Assembly (NCBI GenBank): GCA_051453625.1 | Contig: JBOZIK010000001.1 | Span: 226,872,660 to 226,903,623 of the forward strand | Origin: Welwitschia mirabilis | Taxonomy: Eukaryota; Gnetophyta; Gnetopsida; Welwitschiales | Direction: 5' to 3' | Length of the DNA: 30,964 bases | Part shown: positions 8,958-19,211 of the stretch, piece by piece | Layout: every line of letters begins with the position of its first letter | How positions within the stretch are numbered: position 1 is the first letter of the stretch | Notes under the pieces: generated by a model | Told to the model about the DNA's origin: nothing | Seen by the model: only the letters and a program-made list of their open reading frames with translations | Database searches by the model: none | Program-made: the position numbers and the translations under genes

Positions 8958-10466
8958 GATGAAAAACCACAAGATTAATGTCGATGTGCTGCAACATCGT
9001 CGTCCACACGCTAAGAGTAACGTTTCGTTGAAGAACGTCCACGACCTGAAAGCGGCCTTAACATGCACAATAGAGGTGCTTCTAGCTAAATCATACAATT
9101 CGCTTATTCTTTTGTTTAGTTTTCATTTTTGCAATTTATTTTCTCTTATTTTTCCAGCATTTTCTCTTTGATCTTTTGTCATCTAAGATCTTCAAGGCGC
9201 TCCAAACGCTATGATCCTTGGCTTTAATTTCTCACTGGTTCTTTTCACATCACCGAACTGCATCTTCTCGTTTCGAAAACCATAGAACACTCCCGCTATT
9301 TGCATCATCCCTATGTCTTATAATTGCCCTTGCAGTGTACAGAAAATGGCAAAGGAAGCGCGTCTTCTTATCGATGTTTTACTTATAAATCTCTTCCGGA
9401 TTTTGATTTTGTTGAAGAGAGTTCTGTGAGTGATATTGCAATGCAAAGAGGAGGGGAGGGCAAGAAATAGCCTGTGCTATGTTCATAGAGAAGAACCGGA
9501 GAGAATCAATAATTAGCATGGATGGATTTCCGGCTCTAATGGATTGCAATCTGAACATGATTTGGTTAGGAAAATGGAACAGTGTTTTGTTAAGTGCTAA
9601 TCAAGTTGGAATGCTAGACAATAGTAAATAGGAGTTCCTTTAGGAGAAATCCATACTGGAAGTTATTTAAAGTTTGATTCTATGTCAAGGAAAGAAAAAG
9701 GGTCCCCTGTAAAGAAGACTCACTATGAAAATGCCAAGCGTCAAGGTTGAGGTGATGAAAAATATCATTGAATATGAGTTGTAACCCATGATAACTATAT
9801 TTGGTTTAAAAAACATGTTTTGATATTGTATATAAAGTTAAGTTTAAAAATAATTTATACTGTTAAGGAGGCTTTCTATTATTTAATTTTTAATATTGTA
9901 AACTTTGGATGGTTAAATGTCGTTGTAAAAGATGAATTGGAATAACGCACTTGATATGTTAAAGTATTGTACAATTGCGTATGAAAAGTAAAGCCAAGTT
10001 AGGGGCTTGTCTTAAACAAGTGATTTGTTTGATGCAATTTTATATGAAGGTAATGGCATGGAAAATGGTATCAGACATGTCGTGCAACAATATTTTTATA
10101 TAAAATTATTGGATTAGTCCCATGTTTTGGTAAGTCCACTTTCTCATGGTTAGTCCATCTTGTTGGGTTTATTCCTCATTATCTCAAGTTGTTCCTTATT
10201 CTTTTCAAGAAATGTACATAAATTACTTGAGGAGACCACTTAAAGGATGTCATCTTTGAAGTTGCATAGGATTATGGATGCAAATTCATCTAGAAAGATC
10301 AGTAGAAGAAAATCTTCCTTGAAGTCGTGCATTAGAGTGCTTCCGGCGATTTCAGTGCTTTCATCATTAATCTCAGGGCTTTGTGCTTCTGTCAAAGATT
10401 TAATGCTTCAATGACCTAAAATCTAATTCTCAGATTTAACATCAAACTGGGATTGTAGGAAAGATA
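8958..10466. other. remaining interior of the small LTR element
   Basis: 8958-9560 is noticeably richer in G, C and CpG (for example AACATCGTCGTCCACACGC at 8992-9010) than the surroundings and looks like promoter or 5' genic DNA, orientation unclear. 9560-10466 returns to AT-rich DNA with no motif. No gag, protease, RT or integrase is present anywhere in the interior. Confidence 0.5.
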
Positions 10467-10790
10467 TGTTGTCTTAGGAATTTGGCCACTTGTGTTTTTC
10501 GCCCACTTATCCTTCCTATACTTTTGTTCATTTTTAATAACAAGCATCATGAGAATGTCCACATGCCCATGCACTTTTGTATTCTTAGTTATCCTTTAAT
10601 TGGGATGATTCTATGGTTATTTAAGACTAAAATGGATCTTCTCCTAATTGGTGGGATTAAGATCTTTTTTTTTTGGAAAGTATTCATGTGTATAGTGATT
10701 TGAAGTTAATATACAATATGAGCTAATTTCATTGAAAATCTTTCATTCTCCAATGGGTCTGATTTGTGCTTAATGGATTCTGTAGGTCTA
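10467..10790 (+). repeat. 3' LTR of the small LTR element
   Basis: Starts TGTTGTCTTAGGAATTTGG and ends GGTCTA, where CA has become TA. Preceded by GGGATTGTAGGAAAGATA, a weak polypurine tract. About 30 bp longer than the 5' copy owing to small indels. The 73-codon open frame inside it (10482-10703) is not a gene. Confidence 0.7.
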
Positions 10791-10796
10791 ATAGGG

Positions 10797-10935
10797 TGAT
10801 CATTATCCTTTTCTTTCCTTCCCAATTTTAACTCTTAGTTCATAACTCCATATCAAAATTGCTCTGTGATCATTATCCTTTATTTTCCTTCACAATTTTA
10901 ACTCTTAGTTCATAACTCCATATCAAAATTGCTCT
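10797..10935. repeat. 70-bp tandem duplication next to the 3' LTR
   Basis: Units at 10797-10866 and 10867-10935 begin TGATCATTATCCTTT and share CAATTTTAACTCTTAGTTC; only about three bases differ. The first unit starts within seven bases of the 3' LTR end, so the duplication abuts the insertion junction and is much younger than the LTR divergence. Confidence 0.9.
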
Positions 10936-10939
10936 TTAT

Positions 10940-11199
10940 CATGACTATTCCAATGATTAGATGGTTTATTAGTGATAAGATAATAAGTTATATCATTATA
11001 CCTAAGTTCTTCTTATGGGGTTAAAAGATATCCATCATTAATTTCAACATAAGTAATATAGTTTTCACTAGAGGATTATGCTTATGGTGTACAAGTTAAA
11101 GGTTCAGATCTCTCACAATTTGAATTTCTTTGAAAGGACGTGCTAATTTTTCATCAACCTCACATATATAAATGATTTTCTAAGGAGAAAAATGATTTA
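10940..11199 (-). other. region downstream of the decayed protease, unresolved
   Basis: Minus-strand fragments such as LEDLNLVEIDKDQIF may be the linker between protease and RT of the Athila-like element. No RT motif follows before the 70-bp duplication and the small LTR element. RT, RNase H and integrase core, about 2.5-3 kb in intact relatives, are absent. Confidence 0.35.
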
Positions 11200-12660
11200 A
11201 AGATCTGATCTTTATCAATTTCAACTAGGTTTAAATCCTCTAAGTCATCCATATGATTCTTTTTCATTGCATTAAAATTTTATAATTATGTATTCATAAT
11301 CCTTAATAAAATATTTACCACTCTATTTTTATAATTGATTAAAGTATTAAAGGTGGTTAGGAATGGTCTTCATAAGATAAGGTGAAATCCCTTTAGACTA
11401 TCTTTCATCTATAAGACTACAAAGTACATTAGATAGTAAATGTTATCTACTTGCACAAAAATGTCTCCTCTTATTTACTTAAGGATCTTAATTAAGTGAT
11501 TAGCGAGTTGCAAGATCATTTCTCTTTTCTTTAGTTTTTACACTCTTAGCTTTTTACATAATGAATAAGGAGCTAGGTACAAACTGGTCCTCAAGCCAAA
11601 CAATGCTTTATCTATTTTTTATAACACACAGAATTCTTAAAGAACTAGGATCTCTAAAACTTTATTAGTTTATTTCGAACTATAGCATTCACTTTCTTAA
11701 CTAGAAAGGCTTTTTCCCTTAACCTTCATTTTTCTCTTTACTATGTACATATCTTTAAGGAATTTAACATAAGAAGAGACTTTCTTGATGGCATCCAAAA
11801 GAGGAGTGTTGATTTTCACTTCCTTAAATCTTTTTAAGTATTCTTCCTCAAGATATTTTTTTCCCTAGTGGTACAGGACATTTAGGAAATATGGCCTTCC
11901 TTAGCTTTTCTTGACTAAATCTCTCTATGTCATATTTTTCATCCTTTTTAATTTTAGGTATTGTTTAAGATAAGAGAATAGATATAGAAAGATCTTTACT
12001 ACAAAGTTGGACATATTCATTTATTTAGAGATAACCTCTAAGTGAAATAGCACTAACTCCCCTAGATTCTTCTTTTTTTTTAAAGGGCATTAACATTCTT
12101 TGGATTAGGAATAGTTTGGCATATAATCTTATCCTTTTCTCTCTTATTAAGTATTAGTTATTGGATAAGTGGTAGTTTGAGAAAGTTGGTTCATTCCTTG
12201 TTCTAAATGTTAAAGATCCTAAGACATTTGGTCGTTAATTTTAGCTTGTTTGTTTTCACTAACTAATTGGATATGCATGAATTATTTTACAATGTTTACT
12301 AGTGGTCAAATCTAAGGTTGACTTGGTGGTTTTGAAGTAAATGCTTCATTTTATGAGGTATCCCATGAAAATCCAAGGTGGTTTTCCAATTTGGATTATG
12401 AGAGTTCTCATAAGGGAATGATGGTTTTGGTTGTTCTTATTACCCAAGAAAAGCCTTTTAGCTTGTATAACGTTTACTTGATTAGTCACTATCTCCTTAT
12501 AGAATTAAATAGAGTGACACTCATTAATTTTATACTCATCAAACCTATGTAAAGCACAAATGGATCCATCACCAGTTATTTTAGATTTAGATGTCTCAAC
12601 ATTATCTAGCCTCTTAGTGATGTGGTCTAACGTATAAAGTAAGGTTGTTTTAAACTAGTA
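11200..12660 (-). pseudogene. Athila-like Ty3 gag C-terminus and protease, decayed
   Basis: The minus strand reads in order: a zinc knuckle with exact CX2CX4HX4C spacing at 12558-12517, though cysteine 2 is H and the histidine is Y; NPNWKTTLDFHG-like sequence (family YNPGWRNHPNFSW) near 12380; YLKRFKEVKINTPLLDAIKK and SSYVKFLKDMYIVKRKMK near 11850-11730 (family F...VQVNIPLLDAIKQVPRYAKFLKEL); then ALFGLRTSLYLAPYS at 11606-11560, the position of ALLDLGASVNLLPYS. The catalytic Asp is Gly and GA is RT, so the protease is dead. QLANHLIKIL and DIFVQVDNIYYLMYFVVL at about 11500-11400 match the C-terminal half of the protease. Several frameshifts. Confidence 0.85.
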
Positions 12661-15660
12661 AAACTTTAATAAAAATATTTTTATGATAAGATGCTAACAA
12701 AATAAGATATAGATCACTAAACCACATAATTTTCACTTATAGAGATGCAAAAATTCTAAAAAAGTAGAGTAGCACCAGTAAAATCGATGGTGACTGCTTA
12801 ATTTGGGGAATGTTACATTGCAAAAAATAGGTAGAAATTAGTGTGGAATGTTATGTTATTTGACATAGGATATCTGATTAAAAAAGTTTTTAATTTCAAA
12901 AATTGACATTCATCAAACAAGTGTACTTATTAGTAGGTAAACATATAAAGAGGTTCCACCAATTTTAATGATAGATTTAAACCTATCCTTTATATGATTA
13001 AGAATGCAAAACTAAAGATAAATCAAACCTAAATATATGTTTCACCTCACATAATAGATGTGAGTCAAATGTTCATACATGCATGCTCCTATGCTTTAAA
13101 TGCTTCTAGTTCTTGCAAAACATATAACTTTTTTTTGTAGGTCTTATAAAGAAAGATATAAAGGAAAAAAAGAAAAAACCTTTATAAAGAAAAATTAATC
13201 TTAGCAAGCTAAAAGCACTATTATAGTCCATGGTGCTAACACTAAAAACTTACTATACCTCAACTCTTATAATATATTATGATCTATAAAAGATGTTCCC
13301 TAGCTATTAAGGTATTGGTAGTAGTTTCAAATAAGAAACTAGGAAGTTCTTTTGTAGAATAGTTAACCCTAACTATTGTTCTATTAGTGGGACTATAAAG
13401 GTACTTCAAAGCTTCTAAGAACTAACAACGGTTTGAAAGGTAGATTTGAGTAGAAAAATGATCTAAAAAGTAATTTAAAAATTAATTCACTTAATTAGAT
13501 ATCTCCTTCTAGAAATCAAGAATGAGTAATTCATAAGGAAATCCATCATGTGAACCTTAGCTAAGTGAAAGATATTTTACTAAGGACAGTTGGATTCACA
13601 AAAAAGTAATAACTTATTCATTATAGATTTTGAATGTAATGAAATTACAAGTAATAAAAATGTTACATCATACAATGAATTATAGGAAACACTAGGATAA
13701 CATGAAAGATATCTAAACTAACATTCTGATCCTCTAAATTCTAACAAAGCACTAAACTAATAAATCTTAAGAAAAATTAAAAAAATCACAATTTGATTTT
13801 TCATAATCAGTAATCTAAATCAAATCACAGATAAAAAAGTAAAGAAAATATAATAATGGATCATAGTACATTTATTAATGATGCAAACAATATAGAGAAT
13901 TCCAAATTAGCATAGATGGGGATCTACAACAAAGCATAATAGATGTCATATGAATTGATCATTTCATCATATTCAAAAGGAAGAATAGAGACTTAGAAGA
14001 TCATGATGAAACAAGTCTTGATCATAGCTATTGAAATTTTTAATCCAAAATGGTAGATTTCTAATAGATGATGATGAATAATACTCTAATGAAGACAAAC
14101 TTTAACCTATAAAATCAACCAAGTGATGAATGAAACATGAAGGATGTCTAGCTCTTAAGGTAGGCAATGCCTTTGTAGATTTTTTTCAAGTTTAAGATAC
14201 TGATTAACTTATTCTTTTTATTAATAAATGAGTAGCAATAGATATTCTTATGTAGTATGACATAGATAGGTAGTTCTTACTCTTCATAGACTAGTTTAGC
14301 ATGAGGTTGAAAAATTAATCTCTCTGCTTATTATTGACTTTGTTTTTTCTCCTTTGAAAAATCCACTTAACCTAGGACTTCAATAGCACTAGAGTTACAC
14401 TAGTCCCTTTTGCTTATTAAGATCTAACAAAGCTTGGGTAGACCAAACTAGCCTATAATAAAATATTAAAAGTTAATCTCTCTTAATAAAAATTTTTGAA
14501 ATTTATTAGATAAACATGATTAATGATAAATTGATTATTAGTATGATATTTATATCCATAAAAGTAGATTAATTTACGAAGTGATTGAGGTTAAATATGA
14601 AAAAATGAATAATTCCATAAGAAATTTTAGTATCGTAACTTATCATAGTCCCATGGCTAATGTATAGGAAAAAAAATTGTTTTTAAATTCAGTTTTGATC
14701 ATCAAACACTTCTTTCTAATATTTAAATGTTAATATAATATGTAAAAATCAATTAAATATTTAAATTCTAAAATAAAAGTTAGTCAAACCAACATTTGTA
14801 AATACAAGATATTTATTTTTAACTATTTTAGTTATTTATTAAAGTTATCATAAGCAAACTGAATTTTCAAAATCTTTGATTGCACAAAGTCTAGTTTGAC
14901 ACCAAATCTAACATCCAATATTAGTTAATTACATATGATATTCAAATATCAATTTCTTACATATGACATTTAAATATTTTTTCTATATACCATAATAAAA
15001 CCAAGGTAAAGGAAGGAAATCTTGGGAAAAATGCCATCTAAGGTTTAGTTGGGTGTTGTTTAAAGCTTTTTCTTATTAAAAGACTCCTTCTTCAACCATC
15101 TGCATAATTAGTTATTTATTTTTTCCATTCTGGTAGTCATTCAACAATTACGTATTCAAAAAAGAACATTATTTAGCCAAGAAAGCCCAAAAGAAACTTG
15201 TTTCATGATCATTGTTTCTAACAAAATCCATCACTCATCATCAGTAAGAAGATACTTCTAGTTTTTAAAGATAAAAACTTACTATGAGAAAGTTGTTTGC
15301 AATAATTTTCTTCACTTATACACACAAATATGACAATATATTATTTTAATTATTTTAAATCCATTTTCATTATTTTCAAAAATTAGTATTTTATTTTTAA
15401 AAGAATGAAAGTATTTATTAGCTCAAAAGTGTTTAATAGATCATTTCATAATTCTTTACTTTTAAAATATTTTAATCTTTTCTATTTAAGTCAAGTTTAT
15501 TTTCCATAAATCATTAGTTTTTAAAATTCATTTAAAAAATTTAAAATATTTTTTCAAGTTTATCCTTTATTTTCTTTTAAAATCTTTTTTGTTTTGGGTT
15601 ATAAACTTGTTAAAATAGACAAAGTACAAGTTAGAATAAATAAAATTTTCATTTTAATAG
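12661..15660. other. unassigned AT-rich DNA, probably LTR and leader sequence
   Basis: No open frame or protein motif is recognised. By position the left part should hold the gag N-terminus and leader of the minus-strand element, and the right part the 5' LTR of the Tat/Ogre-like element whose candidate primer site is at 15666. I could not delimit either LTR because no second copy is in the window. Confidence 0.35.
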
Positions 15661-15665
15661 TTTAT

Positions 15666-15685
15666 TGGCACCCCTAATGGGACCA
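15666..15685 (+). other. candidate primer binding site of the Tat/Ogre-like element
   Basis: TGGCACCCCTAATGGGACC resembles the TGGCGCCCACCGTGGGGCC type of primer site that I recall from Tat-lineage elements, most differences being transitions. Its distance to the protease (about 1.9 kb) is right for an intervening gag. The LTR end before it is not clear. Confidence 0.4.
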
Positions 15686-15689
15686 CCAA

Positions 15690-17589
15690 AAGTTGCTTTA
15701 ATTTGTTTTTACTATTATGGGAAAAAACAAAAGACTAGAAAATAACAATCAGATGTTCACTTATTTCAAAAGAAGCGTGTCAAGAGTTGTAAAAGAGAAG
15801 TTGTAAAGAAAAAGACAAAATAACTTGGTATTACCAATTTTAAGGGTCTTTGCTCTAATTTATTAATGAAAGAGATAAAATCCATAGAAAATGCTTTAGG
15901 CACAATTAAATCAGATGATATTAACTTCACTAGTTAGTTGTTTAACTATAAAGAAAGAAGCATCTACAATGATAAAGAATATTTTAATAAAGAACAAGCT
16001 TAGATTTACTATTAAATCAAAACCATCTTACTAAAGTAGCCCAAAGTAATTAATAAGGTTATATAAGATTCTAAAATAACAACATACTTAAATGACAAAA
16101 AGATAAATGAAGTATTAAAATGTTCACATGTTAGGTTAAAAAACTTTAAATAAAAAGTCATAACCTTGAATAATCTTGTTAAAATGATATAATTCTTGCT
16201 ATCATACAAGTTGCATCATGTAGTAACTTATAAATCATTGACACGCCAATACACCTCTTTGTTTTTTTAGGAATCTTATGCTTATAGAAATTTCTAAGTT
16301 CAAAAAATGTTTAAGAATAAGAGACTTAAAAGTTATCATCAAAAATTTTAAGCATACAAATAGCATATACAAGATTAACTTAAAAACTACGTGCCACCTA
16401 TTGAATAAGTTTTTATAAAAATATGTGATAGAGTAATACCATAGACTCTCTACTCATTCAATAAGAAACCTAAAGAAATGTTTGAGGTATTTTTAAAACA
16501 ATATGCTATAACTATCTAACAAACATATCACTTCAGGGTTTGAGTAATCTAAAACAGGAATGAGATGAAGGCATGACATACTCAACATAAACATGGAAGA
16601 TGATAGCTTTATAACTTGAATATGCTATTTTTAATAGGGACATGGATAGCCTATTTGTTAAATTCTATATTCTCTTTACCTATAAAGATCTAAAAATGCA
16701 AAAATTTGAAAATTTTGATTAAGCTATTAATCTCATAAAATGTATTGAAATAGTGAAAAAAGAATAAGGTGTGTCAGGAAAAAACATAATATAAACAAAA
16801 CAATTGATAAGTTTAATTTACAAAATGAGAAAAAAATCTTAAAAAAATGCAAAAATAATTTTGACATTAGAACAAAAACCAATGACAAAACTACTACTAA
16901 TTTATCTCTATTACGAGCTAAGGAGAAAAGCTTTTCTACAAATTTAAATTTTACAAAATTAGAGAATCCTAGGAGAAAGTTTATAAAGATTAACACCCCT
17001 CTAATTAAAATACTTAAATTTTTATTAGTTATAGGGGCAAGTGAACATTCACCACAAAATTAATATGATTTAAATAGTCTAAATCCAACATGATCCAATG
17101 AAGATCAATTTTATTAATATCATAGAGTTAAAGGACATTGTATTAAAATGTGTATAAACTTAATATCTATTGTATAAGATTTTATCAAGGGAGAATGAAA
17201 ATGTGATTTTAAAAGTAACATGAAATGGCCAAATAAAATGATATAGATACTCAAAAATCCTTTACTAAACACTCTAATTTAGCAAAAAAATGATGTAAAA
17301 ACTAGTGTAGAAAATAACTATGTTTTCACAAATAAGCCTTACAGAATTAATGCTTTTAGTATAATTAGGATATAGCAAAACAAAATTTGTCAACTAAAAA
17401 TGACTTCTTGATAAAAGTTAAATATTTATTTTCAATAACTAGAAAAATTTCATTTATATTCATTATTCTAAAAGTTAAAAAAAAATATCAATAAGGCTTC
17501 TAAAAAATATTCCAAGAAATACAGTAAGATTAAAATGTAAAATATGTTTTTTTCATAATTAAAGATAGTAGAAAAATTTATTATTTTCT
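15690..17589 (+). other. expected gag region of the Tat/Ogre-like element, not readable
   Basis: Lies between the candidate primer site and the protease but I found no capsid or zinc-knuckle motif. Open frames here (for example 16733-16996 minus) are Phe/Leu-rich products of AT-rich DNA and are not genes. Confidence 0.35.
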
Positions 17590-18050
17590 AAATCAAAAAT
17601 TATTGATATCCTTACTCAAGCTTTAGTCGAAAATCCACTTTTTATAAGAGTAAAACTTACTCAACTTGTTGTTAAAAGAGTTTTGATTAATATAGGAATA
17701 GAATTAAATGTTGTTATGATAGAATGTCTGAGAAAATTAGAACTAAAGAATCAAGTAAATAATTTTAAATTTATTATAATCCAAAGATTCAATGATAAAT
17801 AAATGGGCTTTATAAGCTTTATTTAGTTAAATGTAAACAAAACTAATTATAGTGTCCATGAAATTTCGTGTAATTCCTTTTTCCTTCTCATTTAACATAT
17901 TTTTTTGGGAGGCCTAAGATAGTGAAAAATTAGCCAATTATTTTTATTGTGCATCAACAAGTCAAATTACCATACAGCCATCGTATCACAAAAATTCCAC
18001 TGCAATGAGGATCTTTACTCTTAAGTCTTGAAAATACAAAAATTAATATC
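17590..18050 (+). pseudogene. Tat/Ogre-like retropepsin (aspartic protease), decayed
   Basis: The frame from about 17590 reads PLFIRVKLTQLVVKRVLIN, IGIELNVVMIECLRKLELK, then FKFIIIQRFNDK. Tat-lineage proteases have RVLIDGGSGLN.....L.....L and ITIKAFDDK. The catalytic Asp is Asn (GAT to AAT) and GGS is IGI. A later stretch with FFLGGLR-like and HKNSTAM-like fragments would match the LGRPW...STYHQ end after frameshifts, but that part is weak. It sits correctly upstream of the RT. Confidence 0.65.
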
Positions 18051-18699
18051 CTTTATAAACATCCAAAATAATTAAAATTCAAAAGTTAAAAAATCATTGA
18101 TACTAATTATATGAGTAGGATTTGATAACAATTATCTTACAAATATATAAATCATTCAAAATATAGACATCCAAATATTAGATGCCCTGTGGAATTAATT
18201 TTTAAATCAAAGATGAAGAATAGAAACTCAACATGGGAAAAAAATTAAATACTATAAAAACTATATATTATCTATATAAACTATTAAAAGAAAGTGTATA
18301 GTAATAGTTAGCAAAGATGTCTACATTTCATAAATCTTTTTACATCTTTTATCCAAATGTTCATGCTGTTCATTGAAAATTCTAAGGAAAAGACAAGAGA
18401 GATTAAGTAAAAATAATGAGAATAAGCCCAAGGTTGAGAATTAGCTATAATCCTATTATCATTTTCAATCAAGTGGTTTTTTTATATTCAATAAAATATT
18501 TTTCCATAGAATTTAAACAATATAAGTCAAATATTTAGCTAGTTATTAAGAATAGAAAATAGTCAAATAACTATTATGAGGACAATATTTGATGTAACGT
18601 AATAGTATAAAAACACTAAAAGCTAGTTACAAAATAAAATAGAAAAGTTAAATTCAAAAATAAAAGAAGAAAAAAAAGAAAAAGAACTACTGAAACATC
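18051..18699. other. unassigned AT-rich DNA after the protease
   Basis: No motif is recognised; it is probably the eroded protease-RT linker of the Tat/Ogre-like element. Confidence 0.35.
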
Positions 18700-18799
18700 N
18701 NNNNNNNNNNNNNNNNNNNNNNNNNNNNNNNNNNNNNNNNNNNNNNNNNNNNNNNNNNNNNNNNNNNNNNNNNNNNNNNNNNNNNNNNNNNNNNNNNNN
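18700..18799. other. assembly gap, 100 N
   Basis: Exactly 100 N, a placeholder of unknown true size, preceded by an A-rich tract. Confidence 0.99.
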
Positions 18800-18962
18800 A
18801 AAACCTATTAAAAAATGGTCACTAGGAGAAAAAAAGAAAACAAATTACACCCCTAAATTTGTTATTAATTTCTAGAATATGTTTAAAACCATGATTCTCA
18901 AAAAATAATCATACACCTCCAACTTATGGAGGAGGATGTTATTCTCTTCTTTAAACTCGTTG

Positions 18963-18965
18963 ATC

Positions 18966-19029
<64 letters not shown>

Positions 19030-19129
19030 NNNNNNNNNNNNNNNNNNNNNNNNNNNNNNNNNNNNNNNNNNNNNNNNNNNNNNNNNNNNNNNNNNNNNNN
19101 NNNNNNNNNNNNNNNNNNNNNNNNNNNNN

Positions 19130-19204
<75 letters not shown>
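18963..19204. repeat. long (CT)n microsatellite with an internal gap
   Basis: CT units run from 18963 to 19029 and resume from 19130 to 19204 with one CTTTCT interruption, around a gap of exactly 100 N (19030-19129). The true array length is unknown. Ser-Leu and Arg-Glu open frames across it are artefacts. Confidence 0.97.
19030..19129. other. assembly gap, 100 N
   Basis: Placeholder gap inside the CT microsatellite; the array probably broke the assembly. Confidence 0.99.

Positions 19205-19211
<7 letters not shown>

Larger units (their letters stand above)
7972..10790 (+). mobile_element. small non-autonomous LTR retrotransposon with gene-like cargo
   Basis: Two direct repeats of about 293 and 324 bp (7972-8264, 10467-10790), both starting TG and CTTAGGAATTTGGCCACTT shortly after, flank about 2.2 kb without any gag or pol. 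A tRNA-iMet-type primer site (TGGTATCAAAG) follows the first repeat. Five-base flanks ATAGA (7967-7971) and ATAGG (10791-10795) are a possible target-site duplication with one mismatch. The interior includes a GC-richer segment with gene-like reading frames and a 47-bp T/C tract. The LTRs are roughly 75% similar by eye, so the insertion is old. Either a TRIM/LARD-type element or a deleted copia-type element would fit. Confidence 0.65.

Noticed and set aside
8956-9171. 71-codon plus-strand frame overlapping the gene-like segment
   Set aside because: No motif recognised and its end becomes a Phe/Leu-rich AT product; it competes with the minus-strand reading, which has an ATG and a longer gene-like continuation.
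16990-17080. Possible protease motif (FLLVIGASEHSPQ)
   Set aside because: Lacks the Asp before the GAS and has no supporting flanking motifs; the protease at 17590-18050 fits the family much better.
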